In this document: positions 9,835 through 20,143 of the stretch, one piece after another
How positions within the stretch are numbered: the stretch's first letter is position 1
Layout: each line of letters begins with the position of its first letter
Assembly (NCBI RefSeq): GCF_000092505.1
Contig: NC_014136.1
Span: 1,324,501-1,388,500 of the forward strand
Direction of reading: 5' to 3'
Origin: Leuconostoc kimchii IMSNU 11154
GTDB taxonomy: Bacteria > Bacillota > Bacilli > Lactobacillales > Lactobacillaceae
DNA length: 64,000 bases
Translations under genes and position numbers: made by a program
Notes under the pieces: generated by a model
Databases searched by the model: none
Seen by the model: only the letters and a program-made list of their open reading frames with translations
What the model was told of the DNA's origin: nothing

Positions 9835-10592
9835 AAAGTGAACATCAAGCACCTAATGAGACGGGATTTATTTACGGCCACTATGCAAGTGTTGAAGCCC
9901 TCAAAGGCACGCAAGAAATCAATAAAGTTTGGTTACAAACAGGCCTACAAGATAAAATACGTCATTCAGTGACACAACTAGCTAAGAAAAAGGGCTTAGT
10001 CATACAGCAGGCACCAAAATCAAAACTAGATGAATTGACAGATGGTGGTAACCATCAAGGTGTCGTACTGAGTGTGGCTTCATTTAATTATGCCACGATT
10101 GATGATTTATTTGAAAATGCCAAAAAACATCAGGCTGAACCATTTTTCCTTATTTTGGATGGTATTGAAGATCCACATAATTTAGGATCTATTTTACGAA
10201 CGGCTGATGCTGCAGGTGTTCATGGTATCATCATTCCAAAACGTCGTGCAGTACAGTTGACAGCAACAGTTGCTAAAATATCCACAGGTGCAATTGAACA
10301 TGTACCTGTCACGCGAGTGACCAACTTGGTCAACACAGTGAGTGAATTAAAGGATCGTGGTCTTTGGGTATTTGGCACTGACATGGCTGGTGAGGACTAT
10401 CGTCATTGGGATGCTACAGGTGCAACGGCACTGATTATTGGTAATGAGGGGAAAGGCATATCGCCATTACTTAAGAAAAAAGTGGATAGTATGCTGACCA
10501 TTCCAATGATTGGTCATGTTCAAAGTCTAAATGCTAGTGTCGCAGCAAGTTTATTAATTTATCAAGGATTTAGTTCACGAAATCCATTATAA
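9831..10592 (+). CDS. rlmB: 23S rRNA 2'-O-methyltransferase, RlmB/TrmH family
   Basis: A 253-residue SPOUT methyltransferase, expected to methylate the ribose of G2251 (E. coli numbering) in 23S rRNA using SAM. The N-terminal substrate domain begins GHYASVEALKG. The knotted SPOUT domain shows DPHNLGSILRTADAAG, GNEGKGIS and the C-terminal SLNASVAASLLIY motif 3. The start is the ATG at 9831 overlapping the mrnC stop, after GGGAGAG; a longer in-frame extension from 9792 lies inside mrnC and is unlikely. Assignment to RlmB rather than another TrmH paralogue rests on domain layout and on its partnership with mrnC. Confidence 0.9.
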   Translation: MKSEHQAPNETGFIYGHYASVEALKGTQEINKVWLQTGLQDKIRHSVTQLAKKKGLVIQQAPKSKLDELTDGGNHQGVVLSVASFNYATIDDLFENAKKHQAEPFFLILDGIEDPHNLGSILRTADAAGVHGIIIPKRRAVQLTATVAKISTGAIEHVPVTRVTNLVNTVSELKDRGLWVFGTDMAGEDYRHWDATGATALIIGNEGKGISPLLKKKVDSMLTIPMIGHVQSLNASVAASLLIYQGFSSRNPL

Positions 10593-10655
10593 TTGGCGAT
10601 TGAAGTGTTAATTATTTTTTTTCACTTTGATCACATTTATGGTGGGAGAATAGAA

Positions 10656-11216
10656 GTGGTGAAAGATAATTTACTCGCAACGGTTCGTGCTGCACAAAAA
10701 GGGCATGACTTTGCTTATGATGTTTTAATTAAACATCTTCGAGGTGCAATTTATGATGTGCATCGTCGAAAAATTAGTAGTCGAATTACGGCTGATGACT
10801 GGTATTCAGATGGTTTAGCCATTCTAATCAAGTGCGTTACGAAGTATGATACACGACAACCACGTGCTAAGTTTTCAACTTATTATATTACGGCACTATC
10901 CAATCATGCGACAGACATAGTTCGATCTTACTATACAGCTAAAGCTGAATTTGAAAAAACAATGGTGTCAGAAAGCAGTGATGACGCAGGAACGTTGTTT
11001 AATTTAGGAACAGATACTTATAATCCGGAACAGTTATGTTTACTGCGTGATATGTTAAGTACGACAGAAGTCGCTAAAACACCAGAATTTAAGCAAGCAG
11101 TTTTGCAAATCATTGGTGTAGGTGATCAGAACAAAAACGATAAAACGAGGCGTTTAGAGCAGATGCAATATCGTTTAAAGAAAGCCATGCAAGTTGCGAT
11201 GACAACGCCATCGTGA
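10656..11216 (+). CDS. SigH/ComX-type sigma factor
   Basis: A 186-residue protein resembling the SigH/ComX group of alternative sigma factors, which in lactic acid bacteria switch on late competence genes. The start is GTG at 10656, seven bases after GGGAG; an in-frame region back to 10593 lacks a start signal. A region-2-like block is visible (YDVLIKHLRGAIYDV, then ADDWYSDGLAILIKCV, with KYDTRQPRAKFSTYYITAL). Region 4 is weak and short, as in many ComX proteins. The location after mrnC-rlmB matches that of sigH in Bacillus and lactobacilli, although yacP is absent. comFA-comFC at 18.9 kb are plausible targets. The symbol is left open between sigH and comX. Confidence 0.78.
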   Translation: MVKDNLLATVRAAQKGHDFAYDVLIKHLRGAIYDVHRRKISSRITADDWYSDGLAILIKCVTKYDTRQPRAKFSTYYITALSNHATDIVRSYYTAKAEFEKTMVSESSDDAGTLFNLGTDTYNPEQLCLLRDMLSTTEVAKTPEFKQAVLQIIGVGDQNKNDKTRRLEQMQYRLKKAMQVAMTTPS

Positions 11217-11255
11217 AATAATTAAAATACAAACTGTGTTTCAATCATCTCTCTG

Positions 11256-12631
<1,376 letters not shown>

Positions 12632-12644
12632 TAAGCTCTATTTT

Positions 12645-12674
12645 AAAGTCATACCTTTTTGGGGTGACTTTTTT
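12645..12674 (+). terminator. eno terminator
   Basis: AAAGTCA (12645-12651) pairs with TGACTTT (12665-12671), with an inner CC/GG closing a T-rich loop, followed by T. Confidence 0.8.
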
Positions 12675-12734
12675 AGTACATAAATTTAGAAATATCGTCG
12701 TAAAGCGACTATTTGACGTGAAATGGGGATCAAA

Positions 12735-13319
12735 ATGGCTGTAACAAATGTAAAACGTTGCCAGTGGGTATCTAAATATCGAGAAACAGATATCATGGTG
12801 GCTTATCATGATCAAGAATGGGGACATCCTTTACGTGATGATGATCGTCTGTTATTTGAATTACTCACATTAGAAATTTTTCAAGCAGGTTTAAGTTGGG
12901 AAATTTCACTAAAAAAACGACCAGGGTTGAAGTCCGTGTTTTATGATTTTAATATTGAAAAAGTGAGTCATATGGGTGAGTCAGAAGTTCAAAAATTGAA
13001 AGAGAATCCGAATATTATTCGCAATCGTATGAAAATTTCAGCAACAATTACTAATGCAAATGCGATACAAAATGTTAAAAATGAATTCGGTAGTTTCTCT
13101 AAGTATATGTGGCACTTTACTGATAACCGGGTGATTGATCATCACGTTGTGGCCTATCAAGATGTTGTTAATCAAAATGAGTTATCTCAAACCATTTCAA
13201 AAGATATGAAAAAAAGAGGATTCAAATTTACTGGACCGGTAACAATTTACTCGTATCTACAAGCTATGGGTGTCATTAATGATCATGAAATGACATGTAA
13301 TTGGAAATATCATGACTAA
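12735..13319 (+). CDS. tag: DNA-3-methyladenine glycosylase I
   Basis: A 194-residue Tag-family base-excision enzyme that removes 3-methyladenine from DNA. The start is taken at ATG 12735, six bases after GGGG; an ATG at 12723 would add four residues but lies on the ribosome site. Family signatures are RCQW, YHDQEWGHP, LFELLTLEIFQAGLSW, NPNIIRNRMKI and GFKFTGP. Zinc ligands are present: Cys of RCQW, His of YHD, and His and Cys of DHEMTC. It stands alone between the enolase terminator and the polyphosphate operon. Confidence 0.95.
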   Translation: MAVTNVKRCQWVSKYRETDIMVAYHDQEWGHPLRDDDRLLFELLTLEIFQAGLSWEISLKKRPGLKSVFYDFNIEKVSHMGESEVQKLKENPNIIRNRMKISATITNANAIQNVKNEFGSFSKYMWHFTDNRVIDHHVVAYQDVVNQNELSQTISKDMKKRGFKFTGPVTIYSYLQAMGVINDHEMTCNWKYHD

Positions 13320-13422
13320 CGCAATGTTATGTTTACAAAACATGTAACCTTTCTATATGTTTATCATCAAAAACATTAACTTCATATGATAAACTGAGTA
13401 TAAATAGATAATTGAGGTCGAT

Positions 13423-14913
13423 ATGGCGAAATTAAAGGGAATTATATTATTAAGTTCTAGTGTGGCAGCATTACAAATTATAGATACAAGAACTGATAAA
13501 AAGTTTGAGAATGTTCATCGTGAGTTCAATGAAAGTGATATTAATGCATCAGTATTTACTAGTGAAATCATGCGCCGTGCGTTGGAACAAATTCACCGAT
13601 TTCAACAATTATTGCGAGACTATGCTGTAATAGATGTGCAATTATTTGGCAGTGAAGCATTGTCGCAGGTTAAAAATGCTGTATACTTTGCTGATCAAAT
13701 TGAAAGTACCACGGGTCTGAAAATTAATTGGTTGAATGGCAATCAAGAAAGTTATTATCGCCAATTAGCTGTTCGACAATCAGATAAATTACAACAAAAT
13801 TTGTCTCTTAAAAATACTTTTGTGCTTGGTATGAGTTCGAATCGGATTGATTTAGGTTACTTTGAAAAAAATCGTTTCGAGTTCTCACAACATTCTGCAA
13901 TTGGTCCAGTGAGATTAGCACAATCGATTAATGAGATGTCAGTTGAAGTCGCACAAGTAACTGAGCTTGCTGAAGAGTTTATTAATAGTAAATTGGCTGA
14001 TTTTTGGCATATGTTACCGCCGTTTAAACCAACTGAAACGCTTGTTCTACTAGGTGGTACTGCTGCGCAAAATATATTTTTATCCGAACAAAAACATTGG
14101 GAAAATATCTCAAAAAAACAGATTAAAAATGTCATTAGTGATTTATCTGGTATGAATGACCAAGCTATTATCGATAAATATGCGATTGATTTGAATGATG
14201 TGCCCTTTGCATTAACGGAAATGTTGCTGTTAATGAATGTGATGACTGCCATAGCAGTTGATGAGGTTAAAATTAGCGATTTAACGATGTTAGATGGTCT
14301 GTCGATGAAGGACATTCACGATGAGGATGACATTATTACGGCTGCTCGTGGTATTGCAGACAGATACATGGTTGAAGAAAAACACCGTGAAGTCGTGTTA
14401 AAGTATGCGCAACAATTATTTGATCGGTTGAAAAAAGTGCATCATTTAGATAAGCGTGATCGTTTACTGCTTGGGGTCAGCGCCTTAGTGCATGATGTTG
14501 GCAGCTTTATTAATTCGCAGAGGCATTATCAATATTCAGAGGAGATTTTATCAGGCATTGACTTTCATGGCTTGTCAACAGTGGAACAGCGTATGATCGC
14601 TTCTATAGCGCGCTACCATAGTGCTGAAACCCCCGATAGCGCTTTACGTACAGTGCAAGATTTTTCACCGCAACAGCGTTTAAGAATTGCTAAACTTGCA
14701 GCGTTATTAAGACTAGCTGATGCACTAGATGATAGCCGATTACAAAAAATTGATAAATTAACGGTGTCAGTGACGGATAAAAGTATTAAAATTACTGGTC
14801 AATCAGTCACTGATCTGCAACTAGAAATTTATACTTTCGATCAAAAAGCTGTTTTTTTTGAAGCTGTATTTGGTTTGCCGATTAGCTTAAAGAGGAAAGG
14901 AAGAAGAGTGTAA
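13423..14913 (+). CDS. Degenerate Ppx/GppA-like protein with intact HD domain
   Basis: A 496-residue two-domain protein at the head of the polyphosphate operon. Residues 1-290 align in layout with Ppx/GppA phosphatases (ASKHA fold), but the nucleotide/phosphate motifs are gone: the DLGSNS-type loop reads LLSSSVAAL, the GGxS-type loop reads LGMSSNRID, while PVRLAQS and LLGGTAAQN remain recognisable. Residues 310-490 are an HD domain with His321, His357-Asp358 (ALVHDVGSF) and RLADALDD. It may be a hydrolase through the HD domain with the first domain acting only as a sensor or scaffold. Its TAA overlaps the ppk ATG by one base. Start ATG follows TTGAGG. The exact substrate is unknown. Confidence 0.8.
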   Translation: MAKLKGIILLSSSVAALQIIDTRTDKKFENVHREFNESDINASVFTSEIMRRALEQIHRFQQLLRDYAVIDVQLFGSEALSQVKNAVYFADQIESTTGLKINWLNGNQESYYRQLAVRQSDKLQQNLSLKNTFVLGMSSNRIDLGYFEKNRFEFSQHSAIGPVRLAQSINEMSVEVAQVTELAEEFINSKLADFWHMLPPFKPTETLVLLGGTAAQNIFLSEQKHWENISKKQIKNVISDLSGMNDQAIIDKYAIDLNDVPFALTEMLLLMNVMTAIAVDEVKISDLTMLDGLSMKDIHDEDDIITAARGIADRYMVEEKHREVVLKYAQQLFDRLKKVHHLDKRDRLLLGVSALVHDVGSFINSQRHYQYSEEILSGIDFHGLSTVEQRMIASIARYHSAETPDSALRTVQDFSPQQRLRIAKLAALLRLADALDDSRLQKIDKLTVSVTDKSIKITGQSVTDLQLEIYTFDQKAVFFEAVFGLPISLKRKGRRV

Positions 14914-17057
14914 TGGTTGATTTTAAGCAGTCAAAATATTATGTTAACCGTGAAATCAGCTGGTTAGCATTTAATGATCGTGTGTTAGAAGAAGCAAGAG
15001 ATGTCTATAACCCGCTACTAGAACGCGCTAATTTTTTAGCTATCACGCAAAAAAACATGGATGAATGGTTCATGGTACGCGTTGCAAGTTTGCAGCAACA
15101 AGTAATGATAGGACTTGATAAGGTAGATGCATCGGGATTAACGCCTAAACAGCAATTGGATCAAATATCACTTGTCGCAGGTCAACAGATTAAAAATCAA
15201 TATCAGGTGTTAACGCGTAGTATACTGCCTGCTTTAAAACGTGAGGGCTTTGAGCTGTTACGTGCTGCTGACTTGTCTACCACGCAGTATCATTTTTTGA
15301 AACAATTTTTTGAGCAAGAATTGCTTCCTGTATTGACGCCCATGGCCATTGATTCAACACGGCCGTTTCCTTTTTTAGCAAACGATACTTTAAATATTGG
15401 GGTTCGGCTTAAAAAAGAAAATGAAAAGTCAGAAAAATACATTGCTGTTTTACAGGTACCAGAGACATCAGGGCGTGTTATTGCGCTACCAGAAGAAAAT
15501 CAATATATTCTGATTGAAGATATTGTTCAACTATTTTTGGGATCACTTTTTCCAGGATACACGATTAAAGAATCTATGGTATTCCATGTCCTAAGAGATA
15601 TGGAATTAGATATTGCCGACGATGAGGATACTCCTAATATCTTACAAGACGTTCAGTCGAAGTTACAGGAGCGTGAGCGTGGTCGCATTATTCGTGTTAT
15701 CTTATCACACACAACCAGCAAATCTTTGATGACGAAATTGATTAAATTGTTGCATGTTGATGAGGAACGAACCTATCGTGTGAATGGGCCGATTGATTTA
15801 ACGTTTTTGAGTGCATGGCTCAAGTTAATAACGGCACCAGAGTTACATTTTCCGTCTTTTACAGGATATACTGATTCGGATTTAGTACCAGATCAATTGT
15901 TTGCCAGTGTTCGGCAACAAGATTATTTATTACACCATCCCTATGATTCTTTCAAGTCAGTCGTGTCATTTATTCAAACGGCAGCTCAAGATGATCAGGT
16001 TTTGGCAATTAAAATGACATTATATCGTGTTTCTGGTAAATCACCAATTATTAAAGCACTTGGGGATGCGGCACGACGTGGTAAACAAGTGACAGTTTTA
16101 GTAGAAATCAAAGCACGTTTTGACGAAGAAAATAATGTGCATTGGGCGCGTGAATTGGAGCAGCAGGGTGTTCACGTAGTCTATGGTTTGCGTGGTTTGA
16201 AGACACATGCCAAAGTTGTTTTGGTCGTTCGCCGTGAGGACGATGCCATTAGACGATATGTACACTTAGGAACAGGGAATTATAACGATGTTACGGCTAA
16301 TTTTTACACAGATTTAGGCCTTTTAACGAGCGATTCAGAATTGGGAGCAGATGTTGCGTCAGTTTTTAATATACTAACGGGCTATTCTGATCCGGGTTAC
16401 TTCCATCAGTTGCATATGTCGCCTGATGGTATTCGCGAATTTATTTACGAACAAATTGATAATGAGATTACCAATGCTAAGGCTGGTCGACCGGCAGCAA
16501 TCAAAATGAAGTTTAATTCGTTATCAGATGAACAAATGATTCGTCGCTTGTATCAGGCCAGTTACGCTGGTGTGAAGGTGCAATTAATAATCCGTGGTAT
16601 TACAATGTTAAAGGTTGGCCTACCAGAAGTGAGTGACACAATAGAAGTACATTCAATCGTTGGTCGTTTTTTGGAACATAGTCGTATATATAGCTTTGAA
16701 AACGACGGAAACCCCAAAGTTTATTTATCATCAGCAGATTTAATGACCCGTAATTTAAATCGACGCGTTGAATTGTTATTCCCACTTAAAAATGAGCTCA
16801 TTAGAGATAAAGTGTTGGCTATTTTTCAAACAATGTGGGATGATAATGTTAAAACACGTGTTTTACAAGCTGATGGTGGTTTTGTTAAGAAAGATCGTCG
16901 GGGTGTGGTAGCATTAAATTCACAAGAAAAATTTATTAGTGATAGTTTAATACAACAAAATAAGCAGACCAAACTGGAAAGTTTAGCGGCAGCAACACAA
17001 CAATTTGAACCATTAAATAATCCATTCTTAAATGAAGAGCAGGGAAATGAATCATGA
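14913..17057 (+). CDS. ppk: Polyphosphate kinase
   Basis: A 714-residue PPK1, which reversibly transfers the gamma phosphate of ATP to polyphosphate. The N-terminal domain begins YVNREISWLAFNDRVLEEA. The two HKD-like C-terminal domains carry the autophosphorylated His432 (GLKTHAKVVLV) and a second His589 (RFLEHSRIYSF). HLGTGNYND and PVLTPMAID are also typical. The length is normal. It sits between the HD/Ppx-like gene and ppx, with one-base and four-base overlaps, so synthesis and breakdown enzymes are made together. Confidence 0.97.
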   Translation: MVDFKQSKYYVNREISWLAFNDRVLEEARDVYNPLLERANFLAITQKNMDEWFMVRVASLQQQVMIGLDKVDASGLTPKQQLDQISLVAGQQIKNQYQVLTRSILPALKREGFELLRAADLSTTQYHFLKQFFEQELLPVLTPMAIDSTRPFPFLANDTLNIGVRLKKENEKSEKYIAVLQVPETSGRVIALPEENQYILIEDIVQLFLGSLFPGYTIKESMVFHVLRDMELDIADDEDTPNILQDVQSKLQERERGRIIRVILSHTTSKSLMTKLIKLLHVDEERTYRVNGPIDLTFLSAWLKLITAPELHFPSFTGYTDSDLVPDQLFASVRQQDYLLHHPYDSFKSVVSFIQTAAQDDQVLAIKMTLYRVSGKSPIIKALGDAARRGKQVTVLVEIKARFDEENNVHWARELEQQGVHVVYGLRGLKTHAKVVLVVRREDDAIRRYVHLGTGNYNDVTANFYTDLGLLTSDSELGADVASVFNILTGYSDPGYFHQLHMSPDGIREFIYEQIDNEITNAKAGRPAAIKMKFNSLSDEQMIRRLYQASYAGVKVQLIIRGITMLKVGLPEVSDTIEVHSIVGRFLEHSRIYSFENDGNPKVYLSSADLMTRNLNRRVELLFPLKNELIRDKVLAIFQTMWDDNVKTRVLQADGGFVKKDRRGVVALNSQEKFISDSLIQQNKQTKLESLAAATQQFEPLNNPFLNEEQGNES

Positions 17058-18040
17058 CAGTGATTGCAGTAGTTGATTTAGGATCTAATTCAGTACGAAT
17101 GACAGTTAGCCGTTATCATAGAGACGGATCTTACGAAGTATTAGCCAGATTTCAAGAAATGGCACGTTTATCAGAAGGTATGGGATCAAATAAGGTGTTG
17201 CAGCCGGAAGCAATTGCCCGTACGATGGTTGTTTTGAACAAATTTAAACAAGCACTTTCTATTTACCAAGTTAATAATTTAGAAGTCTATGCGGTGGCTA
17301 CAGCTGCCGTTCGTCAAGCAAGTAATCAAGAGGAATTTTTAGCTGCTTTTAAAGAAACAATGGGATTTGATTTGCGTGTTTTAACTGGTGAAGAAGAGGC
17401 GCACTTTGACTATGTTGGTGTGATTAATACCTTACCAATCAACGACGCGTTAATTTTAGACACCGGTGGTGCATCATCAGAAATTATTTTAGTTAGAAAT
17501 CAGCAAGCAGTACACGCTGTGAGTCTGCCTGTAGGAGCCGTTAATATTTCTGAAGCCTATTTAGGGAAGAATAATATATTAGCTAGTGAGTTATTTGAAG
17601 CCATTGTTGCATTGCGCCAGCTTTTTGGTGATATTGCGTGGTTACATGAATCAAAGAATATGCCAGTTATTGCCCTTGGTGGCAGTAATCGTACATTGGC
17701 TAAGATAAGCCGTAAGAAGGAAAAAATTCAAGATATGGCTGTTCATGGCTATCATCTGAATATCCGAGAGGTTGCATCAATTTATGGTGACATCTTAAAA
17801 AAAGATTTGGATGGTCGTAAAAAAATGCCTGGCCTCGCCAAAGAACGAGGAGACATCATTGTTGGTGGTTTGTTACCATTAGTTGAGTTACTCCTGTTTA
17901 CCGAAGGGCAACAAGTTATCTTTTCGCAAAGTGGTTTGCGAGAAGGTGTGCTTTTTGAACAAATCTCATCCAATACAGGTCATGATGTTGTCTCGCCAGA
18001 GCCGGCAGCAATGACAATGGATGCAGAGGATTTACCATGA
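17054..18040 (+). CDS. ppx: Exopolyphosphatase, Ppx/GppA family
   Basis: A 328-residue single-module Ppx/GppA phosphatase of the ASKHA fold, releasing phosphate from polyphosphate ends and perhaps acting on pppGpp. Motifs are intact, unlike in the first gene of the operon: VVDLGSNSVRMTV (residues 5-17), VATAAVRQA, TGEEEA, ILDTGGASSEI, LPVGAVNISE and ALGGSNR. No HD domain follows, so it is the short form. The ATG at 17054 overlaps the ppk stop (ATGA). A bidirectional terminator follows. Confidence 0.93.
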   Translation: MTVIAVVDLGSNSVRMTVSRYHRDGSYEVLARFQEMARLSEGMGSNKVLQPEAIARTMVVLNKFKQALSIYQVNNLEVYAVATAAVRQASNQEEFLAAFKETMGFDLRVLTGEEEAHFDYVGVINTLPINDALILDTGGASSEIILVRNQQAVHAVSLPVGAVNISEAYLGKNNILASELFEAIVALRQLFGDIAWLHESKNMPVIALGGSNRTLAKISRKKEKIQDMAVHGYHLNIREVASIYGDILKKDLDGRKKMPGLAKERGDIIVGGLLPLVELLLFTEGQQVIFSQSGLREGVLFEQISSNTGHDVVSPEPAAMTMDAEDLP

Positions 18041-18082
18041 TAACAGCGCTTTATAGGATAATCGTGTCATTTGACTCGAAAT

Positions 18083-18118
18083 AAAAAACAAGCCTTAACG
18101 TTAAAGGCTTGTTTTTTT
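18083..18118. terminator. Bidirectional terminator of ppx and tRNA-Arg
   Basis: AAGCCTT (18090-18096) pairs with AAGGCTT (18104-18110); A and T runs on either side extend the stem and supply a U tract in both directions. It closes the polyphosphate operon on + and the yigZ/tRNA-Arg transcript on -. Confidence 0.88.
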
Positions 18119-18121
18119 ATA

Positions 18122-18193
18122 TGATCTACCCGGGAGTCGAACCCGGATTTCAAGAACCGGAATCTTGCGTGCGATCCATTACACTAGCAGATC
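18122..18193 (-). tRNA. tRNA-Arg (anticodon CCG)
   Basis: A 72-base cloverleaf on the - strand. The acceptor arm GATCTGC pairs with GTAGATC, followed by discriminator A. The anticodon arm CAAGA-TTCCGGT-TCTTG gives CCG, reading CGG. The T arm CCGGG-TTCGACT-CCCGG is regular. CCA is not encoded. It lies 19 bases after the stop of yigZ with its own promoter inside the end of that gene. Confidence 0.95.
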
Positions 18194-18204
18194 ATAACTA
18201 TTTA

Positions 18205-18232
18205 ATTATAGCTTATTTTACCGGAATTTCAA
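18205..18232 (-). promoter_or_regulatory. tRNA-Arg promoter overlapping the yigZ end
   Basis: On the - strand TTGAAA (18232 to 18227), a 16-bp spacer and TATAAT (18210 to 18205). Transcription would begin about 5 bases before the tRNA. The -35 lies within the last codons of yigZ. Confidence 0.7.
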
Positions 18233-18848
18233 AGAAAGTTTCTTCACCAATTTCAAAAGTGACTTGGCCGGCTAATACATTTGTGACGTCATTCTGAAAT
18301 TCATCTAGTTTATCAGCAGATACGGGGATGATAAGATGTACCGCAGTATCGTATGTTGTCGCTGTAATTTGATAATTGTGGTTTGAAAGCCAGTAAGTGA
18401 CCATGTCGGAATTTTTGTAGTCTACTGTAACCGCTATTTTTTGTTGGGTGACACGCATAACGAAGCCAGCTATTTTGACACCTTCCGCTACTGTACCAGC
18501 ATAAGCACGTATTAAGCCACCAGCGCCTAGTTTAATACCGCCAAAATAACGTGTGACAACGGCAACAACATCATGCAAATTGTTTTTTTGTAATACTTCT
18601 AGTATGGGAACCCCAGCTGTACCACTGGGTTCGCCATTATCAGAATAACGTTTAATTTGATGATTATCACCTAAAACGTAAGCAAACACGTGATGAGCTG
18701 CTTTAGGGTGCGCTTTACGGATTTCGTCAACAAAAGACTGGGCAGATGTCTCAGAATCAATGCGTGATATATTTAAAATAAATCGTGATTTTTTAATGTC
18801 TTGTGTCCAAGAAAAAGTATGGGGTGCAATTGTGAGATAGTCTGACAT
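18213..18848 (-). CDS. yigZ: YigZ/IMPACT family protein
   Basis: A 211-residue member of the YigZ/IMPACT family (UPF0029 domain, then a DUF1949 ferredoxin-like domain), of uncertain molecular role; eukaryotic IMPACT modulates Gcn2. Typical blocks are KSRFI, AHHVFAYVLGD, SDNGEPSGTAGVPIL, and TRYFGGIKLGAGGLIRAY. The gene is divergent from comFA, with only 17 bases between the two ATGs. There is no ribosome site; a TATAAT lies 7 bases before its start, so the message is probably leaderless. tRNA-Arg follows downstream. Confidence 0.92.
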   Translation of the reverse strand: MSDYLTIAPHTFSWTQDIKKSRFILNISRIDSETSAQSFVDEIRKAHPKAAHHVFAYVLGDNHQIKRYSDNGEPSGTAGVPILEVLQKNNLHDVVAVVTRYFGGIKLGAGGLIRAYAGTVAEGVKIAGFVMRVTQQKIAVTVDYKNSDMVTYWLSNHNYQITATTYDTAVHLIIPVSADKLDEFQNDVTNVLAGQVTFEIGEETFFEIPVK

Positions 18849-18854
18849 ATATCG

Positions 18855-18861
18855 TATTATA
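18855..18861. promoter_or_regulatory. Overlapping divergent -10 boxes of yigZ and comFA
   Basis: GTATTATAC at 18854-18862 is nearly its own reverse complement. Read rightward it gives TATTAT (18855-18860), 5 bases before the comFA ATG; read leftward it gives TATAAT (18861 to 18856), 7 bases before the yigZ ATG. One AT-rich element could therefore serve both genes, making two leaderless messages. Confidence 0.55.
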
Positions 18862-18865
18862 CAGT

Positions 18866-20143
18866 ATGAAATTATATTATGGTCGTCAAATTGTTCAATC
18901 TAAGATAACTTTGTCATCAGAACAACAGCATGCCTCACCAGCGTTCATCGATCAAGTTTGTCAGCGCTGTGGTCAAAAAAATAATGAAAAATTACCTAAC
19001 AACCATTTCTATTGCCAAGTATGTTTATCTCTAGGACGCGTTAGTTCTCATGATGTGTTGTTATCATATCCTGAGCCAAATGATTTTACAGGAGAGGTGA
19101 TATTATCGTGGCAAGGACGTTTGACTACGCAACAGCAAGTTGTCAGTGAGGAACTTATTGAAACCCTTGCACGACAACGTGAGCATCTCATTTGGGCTGT
19201 TACGGGTGCTGGTAAAACAGAAATGTTATTTCCGGTCATTTATCAAGCATTGAAACAAAAGTTGCGTGTGGCAATTGTATCACCAAGGATTGATGTGATT
19301 GTTGAACTTGCACCACGCCTACAACAAGCTTTTTCACAGACGGATATGGTTGTACTGCATGGAGCACAGACAGAAGCTTATCGTTACACGCAGTTAGTGT
19401 TAGCCACAACGCACCAAATGTTACGTTTTAAGTCGGCATTTGATTTATTAATTGTGGATGAGGTCGATAGTTTTCCTTATGCGGGAGATAAAATGTTAGA
19501 ACATGCTGTTCAGAATGCGCGAAAAAGCCATAGTGCGCTCATTTACCTCAGTGCAACACCGACAAAAGCACTTCAAAAACGTGTCAAGAATCACGAGCTA
19601 TTGGCATCGTATTTACCATTGCGATTCCATCAACACTTATTGCCAATGTTGACAACCAAAATTGTTAGTAATTGGCGAAAAAAGTTGCCTACCACATTTT
19701 TAAAACAAATACGACAATTGACGCAATATGACAGGCGTTTTTTAATTTTTGTGCCAAAAGTCTCAGATTTGAAATCTGTGTTTGAGATGATTGAAAAACA
19801 CTTTCCAGATATCAACGGTGCTTATGTTCACGCTACTGATCCACAGCGACAAGAAAAAGTGCAAAAAATGAGAGATGAAAAGTATCAATACCTTGTTACG
19901 ACCACTATTTTAGAACGTGGTGTGACATTTCCAGGAATTGATGTTTTCATTTTAGGTGCAGATGAAGCTATATTTAGTGAGAATGCACTGGTTCAAATTG
20001 CTGGTAGAGTTGGCCGTAGCAAGGACCGACCAACTGGCCTTGTTTTGGCCTATATTCAACATACAACGTTTAAATTAAAAGCAGCACAACGTCAAATAAA
20101 GCAAATGAATCGGCGAGGAAAGCTTTTAGGAGGTAGGTTATGA
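18866..20143 (+). CDS. comFA: ComFA-type DNA uptake helicase
   Basis: A 425-residue DEAD-box-like ATPase needed for import of transforming single-stranded DNA in competent Gram-positives. An N-terminal zinc finger is intact (CQRC near 33-36 and CQVC near 50-53). Walker A is AVTGAGKTEM, Walker B DEVD, followed by LSATPTKAL. The C-terminal helicase half shows TTTILERGVTFPG and QIAGRVGRS. The ATG at 18866 has no ribosome site. comFC overlaps by 4 bases. Together with the SigH/ComX-like factor it suggests at least a remnant of natural competence. Confidence 0.94.
   Translation: MKLYYGRQIVQSKITLSSEQQHASPAFIDQVCQRCGQKNNEKLPNNHFYCQVCLSLGRVSSHDVLLSYPEPNDFTGEVILSWQGRLTTQQQVVSEELIETLARQREHLIWAVTGAGKTEMLFPVIYQALKQKLRVAIVSPRIDVIVELAPRLQQAFSQTDMVVLHGAQTEAYRYTQLVLATTHQMLRFKSAFDLLIVDEVDSFPYAGDKMLEHAVQNARKSHSALIYLSATPTKALQKRVKNHELLASYLPLRFHQHLLPMLTTKIVSNWRKKLPTTFLKQIRQLTQYDRRFLIFVPKVSDLKSVFEMIEKHFPDINGAYVHATDPQRQEKVQKMRDEKYQYLVTTTILERGVTFPGIDVFILGADEAIFSENALVQIAGRVGRSKDRPTGLVLAYIQHTTFKLKAAQRQIKQMNRRGKLLGGRL

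Noticed and set aside
18109..18297. Short + strand frame across tRNA-Arg
   Set aside because: It reads through the complement of the tRNA and the end of yigZ; no ribosome site.
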